7,990 bases of DNA from CAYYYJ01 sp964476045 (GTDB lineage: Archaea; Aenigmatarchaeota; Aenigmatarchaeia; QMZP01; JACQNV01): contig CAYYYJ010000035.1 of the NCBI GenBank assembly GCA_964476045.1, positions 1-7,990 on the forward strand, given 5' to 3'. Each line of letters starts with the position of its first letter. Positions within the stretch are counted from its first letter, which is position 1. The translations under genes and the position numbers were made by a program. The notes under the pieces are model-generated. The model saw nothing but the letters and a program-made list of their open reading frames with translations. It was not told where the DNA came from and searched no databases. Of the stretch, positions 6,316-7,990 are shown in pieces.

Positions 6316-7113
6316 TCAGCAAAGTTTGTAAATATTAGGATAGGATTTTATTTTTATCAATTTTTTATCAACTACGAGTTTATTTAATGCGCTATATGCG
6401 TTACTTTTTGGAACCTTAAAATTTTCAATTACCTGTCTTAATGTGACTTTTTGATTGTCAGAGATAAAATTTAGAAACTGTTGTCCGCTAATAAACGTTT
6501 TCCGGGAAAATGTTTCAAGTATCAAACTAAGGTCTTTTATTTTCCTAGGAGACACAAATCCGATAGTTTCAGAAAATTTCACCAAATTCTGATAATATTT
6601 GTATCTTCCTAAAATTTCAAAGATGTAAAAATCTTGGTTTTTTATTAACCTGAATTTGATTTTGCCGTCCTCGAGGAACCTTTTAATGGCTTTACTCACC
6701 AAAGTTCCTTTTTTATCCTTTCTTTGCCATAAAACTATGTTTCCAGCCAAATCAACCGAACCTTCAGCATCAAACAATCCTCGCATAAATCCGGTTGTTG
6801 GATTGTCCAATTGGTCTCGAATCAGGTTTTTAAAACAATTTGCAAAAGTTGTTGAATTAATGCCCAATTCCACTGTTTCAACATTCCTTTTGTAGCCTTT
6901 TCTGTTTTTGGCCAACAACCTGATTTTAAACTTGGTTCTATTGATTCCGAAGCCCTCTTGGAAAATTTCTTCGCAGTTACGGATTATCAGTCTGTCATTG
7001 TTGTAAACCCTGACATATCTGTCTGAAACGTCTCCGTCCCCAGCGATAATTCCAAGAAGCCAGTTAATTTTATTTTCCGGCCTTAGATTTTTCTGAAAAT
7101 TTTTAGTTTTCAT
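6316..7113 (-). CDS. LAGLIDADG homing endonuclease with C-terminal winged-helix-like domain, 16S intron
   Basis: 265 residues. Motif 1 is INWLLGIIAGDGDV (16-29, D26) and motif 2 is GFMRGLFDAEGSV (108-120, E117), both intact. After the second endonuclease half, residues about 208-265 (from GQQFLNFISDNQKVTLRQVI to the end) look like a winged helix-turn-helix, probably an added DNA-binding part. The start codon is the last element of the shared leader. Unlike the four 23S ORFs it stops inside the intron, within the terminal helix and about 12 nt before the exon. The expected target is the 16S decoding-site region. Family assignment is firm; the winged helix is judged by pattern only. Confidence 0.93.
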   Translation of the reverse strand: MKTKNFQKNLRPENKINWLLGIIAGDGDVSDRYVRVYNNDRLIIRNCEEIFQEGFGINRTKFKIRLLAKNRKGYKRNVETVELGINSTTFANCFKNLIRDQLDNPTTGFMRGLFDAEGSVDLAGNIVLWQRKDKKGTLVSKAIKRFLEDGKIKFRLIKNQDFYIFEILGRYKYYQNLVKFSETIGFVSPRKIKDLSLILETFSRKTFISGQQFLNFISDNQKVTLRQVIENFKVPKSNAYSALNKLVVDKKLIKIKSYPNIYKLC

Positions 7114-7202
7114 GTTTGGTTCTTTGTGAAGCAGGCTTATCTGACTTTCGAGAGCATCATTCCGGTATTCCGCTATCGAAAGGGAGAATATGCCTGCTGA
7201 AC
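7107..7202 (-). repeat. structured endonuclease leader, copy 2 (16S intron)
   Basis: Second copy of the 96-nt leader, placed just before and into the start of the 16S-intron endonuclease ORF. Helix arms lie at 7199-7202 with 7119-7122, 7192-7197 with 7131-7136, and 7176-7182 with 7145-7151. The sequence outside the unit differs completely from copy 1. Confidence 0.95.
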
Positions 7203-7227
7203 TCTTTTACCTCTGCTGATATTTTGT

Positions 7228-7529
7228 GTGTCGACTAGTGAGATGATATTCTGGATAACTTCCTTTGCCTGTTTAGATATTATGCACCAAATAAGTCATT
7301 TGCTTACTCAGTTGGAAAACGATAACTTCAGGTGAACATAGGTCCTTGCATAAACGCTAAGATAGAATGACATAGATTCTCTATACAATTGTTCAAGAAT
7401 CTATGTCGTCCGATTCAGCTGGACACTGATCTGAAGATCAGTGTCGGTCTAATTAGCCTGTTCGCCTATGTCGTCCCTTTAATGATCGTTTTCTTCCCTT
7501 TAAGCATCTTATTGCCCATCTCACCAATT
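7228..7529 (-). other. 302-nt ORF-less intron in 16S at about E. coli 1,499
   Basis: The termini form a canonical BHB: central helix GUCG (7535-7532) with CGAC (7233-7230), 5' bulge UAA (7531-7529), 3' bulge ACA (7229-7227), and a 12-bp inner helix AUUGGUGAGAUG (7528-7517) with CAUCUCACUAGU (7245-7234). Cutting both bulges after the second base joins AGTCGTA to ACAA, recreating the universal GUCGUAACAA. Inside lie the 33-nt hairpin module shared with the tRNA intron, a 12-bp inverted repeat (7369-7380 with 7396-7407), and the 11-mer GGACGACATAG twice. No ORF of useful length is present. Confidence 0.88.
7414..7446 (-). repeat. 33-nt hairpin module, copy in the 16S ORF-less intron
   Basis: Matches 6069-6101 at 27 of 33 positions. 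The RNA is a stem GACACUGAUC/GAUCAGUGUC with a small loop, followed by CCAGCUGAA. Four of the six differences form two compensatory pairs (C-G here for A-U, U-A here for C-G) and the other two are in the loop. Confidence 0.85.
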
Positions 7530-7536
7530 TACGACT

Positions 7537-7579
7537 TTAGGCCTCCATTAATATTGTATTTTCAGAATATTAATAGAGT
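7537..7579 (-). other. 43-nt candidate mini-intron in 16S at about E. coli 1,493
   Basis: A perfect 13-bp helix CUCUAUUAAUAUU/AAUAUUAAUGGAG with a 10-nt loop is flanked by central helix GGGC/GCCU, 5' bulge UAA (7581-7579) and 3' bulge AAA (7538-7536). Cutting each bulge after its second base gives GGAGGGCTA joined to AGTCGTAA, exactly the expected 16S sequence. The alternative is a stable expansion retained in the ribosome next to the decoding adenines, which seems less likely. Confidence 0.72.
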
Positions 7580-7696
7580 TAGCCCTCCTCACAGAACTCT
7601 GGCTTGATCTTAGCAGAAGCCAAGAGCTCGCCAGAGATCCACTCGGATGGCTTGACGGGCAGTGTGTGCAAGGAGCAGGAACGTATTCGCCGCTGG

Positions 7697-7799
7697 AATT
7701 CACACTGATAGAATGATATCAAATTAAATCCTCGACATCTAGAGTTGAAACCAACTCTTCCGAGTGCTGCATGAAAATCATCTTACAAACTACCAGTTT
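7697..7799 (-). other. about 103-nt candidate intron or insertion in 16S near E. coli 1,360
   Basis: Expected helix-43 sequence is split between AGTAGTCGCTTGTCATC and CCAGCGGCGAATACG. The ends offer an 8-bp inner helix ACUGGUAG/CUAUCAGU, one mismatch, a 3-bp central helix UCA/UGA and bulges UCA and UUC. The interior holds the hairpin GAGUUG-GUUU-CAACUC. The BHB is imperfect, so a retained expansion is possible. Confidence 0.55.
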
Positions 7800-7990
7800 G
7801 ATGACAAGCGACTACTAGGGATTTCGACTTCACGTGGGCGAGTTACAGCCCACGATCTGGACTGAGATTGGGTTTAAGGATTGGTTCCCCCTTCCACAGA
7901 CCGAAGCTGATACTGTCAGCTTCAACCCTTTACGGAGTCACATCCTATTGTCCCAACCATTGTAGGTCGCGTGTAGCCTAGCGGATTCAG

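Larger units (their letters stand above)
6305..7225 (-). other. 16S intron at about E. coli 1,501-1,504 (about 920 nt, with endonuclease gene)
   Basis: Terminal sequences AUAUCAGCAGAG (RNA 7222-7211, approximately) and CUUUGCUGAUGU (RNA 6323-6312) form a 12-bp helix. The 3' flank is ACGAAAAGGTAGCCC, so the intron ends just before (AA)GGTAGCC. Because As flank both junctions, the ends could slide 2-4 nt. A BHB-like form (central UCGU/ACGA, 3' bulge AAA) appears only if exon AGUCGUA has already been joined to ACAAAAU by removal of the neighbouring intron. Confidence 0.7.
6265..7990 (-). rRNA. 16S rRNA gene, 3' third, with four insertions; 5' part outside window
   Basis: On the minus strand the sequence contains GCTACACGCGACCTACAATGG (about E. 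coli 1,222-1,240), GTGGGCTGTAACTCGCCCAC, GGCGAATACGTTCCTGC, TTGCACACACTGCCCGTCAA (about 1,390-1,410), AGTCGTAA (about 1,494-1,500) and the 3' end GGATCACCTCCTT. Exon pieces are 7990-7800, 7696-7580, 7536-7530, a micro-exon of 2-6 nt near 7227, and about 6304-6265. Without the insertions the tail reads as an ordinary archaeal 16S 3' end, for example GGAGGGCTA joined to AGTCGTA joined to ACAA then GGTAGCC. Four insertions in about 300 nt of mature RNA is unusually many. The mature 3' end is set just after the anti-Shine-Dalgarno CCUCCU. Confidence 0.93.

Noticed and set aside
7228..7529. Group I intron in 16S
   Set aside because: I could not find convincing P/Q/R/S core elements, and the ends fit a canonical BHB with exact restoration of GUCGUAACAA.
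7389..7607. Plus-strand reading frame over the 16S introns
   Set aside because: It spans exon, the mini-intron and part of the 302-nt intron antisense; not a plausible gene.
7228..7990. rRNA pseudogene, suggested by divergent 16S sequence
   Set aside because: Once the insertions are removed the conserved decoding-site and 3'-end sequences are restored, and tRNA and 23S follow in normal order.

Overview
This window is the middle of an archaeal ribosomal RNA operon lying entirely on the minus strand. In transcription order, from high to low coordinates, it holds the 3' third of the 16S rRNA (7990 to about 6265), a tRNA-Ala(UGC) (6190-5982), and roughly the first 1,800 E. coli-numbered positions of the 23S rRNA (about 5598 to 1). 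The archaeal assignment rests on the 16S-tRNA-Ala-23S order, archaeal-type rRNA sequence, a tRNA intron after position 37, and bulge-helix-bulge (BHB) pairing at intron ends. The AT-rich accessory DNA, divergent rRNA and many insertions would fit an uncultivated, perhaps DPANN-type archaeon, but the lineage cannot be fixed from this sequence.

The striking feature is intron density. I count five large introns that each carry one LAGLIDADG homing-endonuclease gene: four in 23S (4716-5373, about 3389-4443, 1333-2313, 287-999) and one in 16S (about 6305-7225). There is also a 302-nt ORF-less intron in 16S (7228-7529), a 136-nt structured intron in the tRNA (6018-6153), and three candidate mini-introns of 43, 63 and 103 nt. 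Two further hairpin insertions in 23S (about 57-133 and 233-277) are of unknown type. More than half of the window is insertion rather than mature RNA. Most junctions were placed by pairing a 5' exon/intron bulge with a 3' intron/exon bulge and checking that the joined exons restore the conserved rRNA; they may be off by 1-2 nt.

The parts appear linked. All four 23S endonuclease ORFs run through the 3' splice site and stop inside conserved rRNA exon, so intact coding sequence exists only in unspliced precursor. Two unrelated endonuclease genes, one in 23S and one in 16S, share an almost identical 96-nt structured leader ending at the start codon. The tRNA intron and the ORF-less 16S intron share a 33-nt hairpin module whose differences are mostly compensatory. 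In 16S, two introns sit 2-6 nt apart next to the decoding site, and the pairing for the second seems to require prior removal of the first.

No protein gene outside the introns was found. The plus strand shows only antisense frames of rRNA and of the endonuclease genes.
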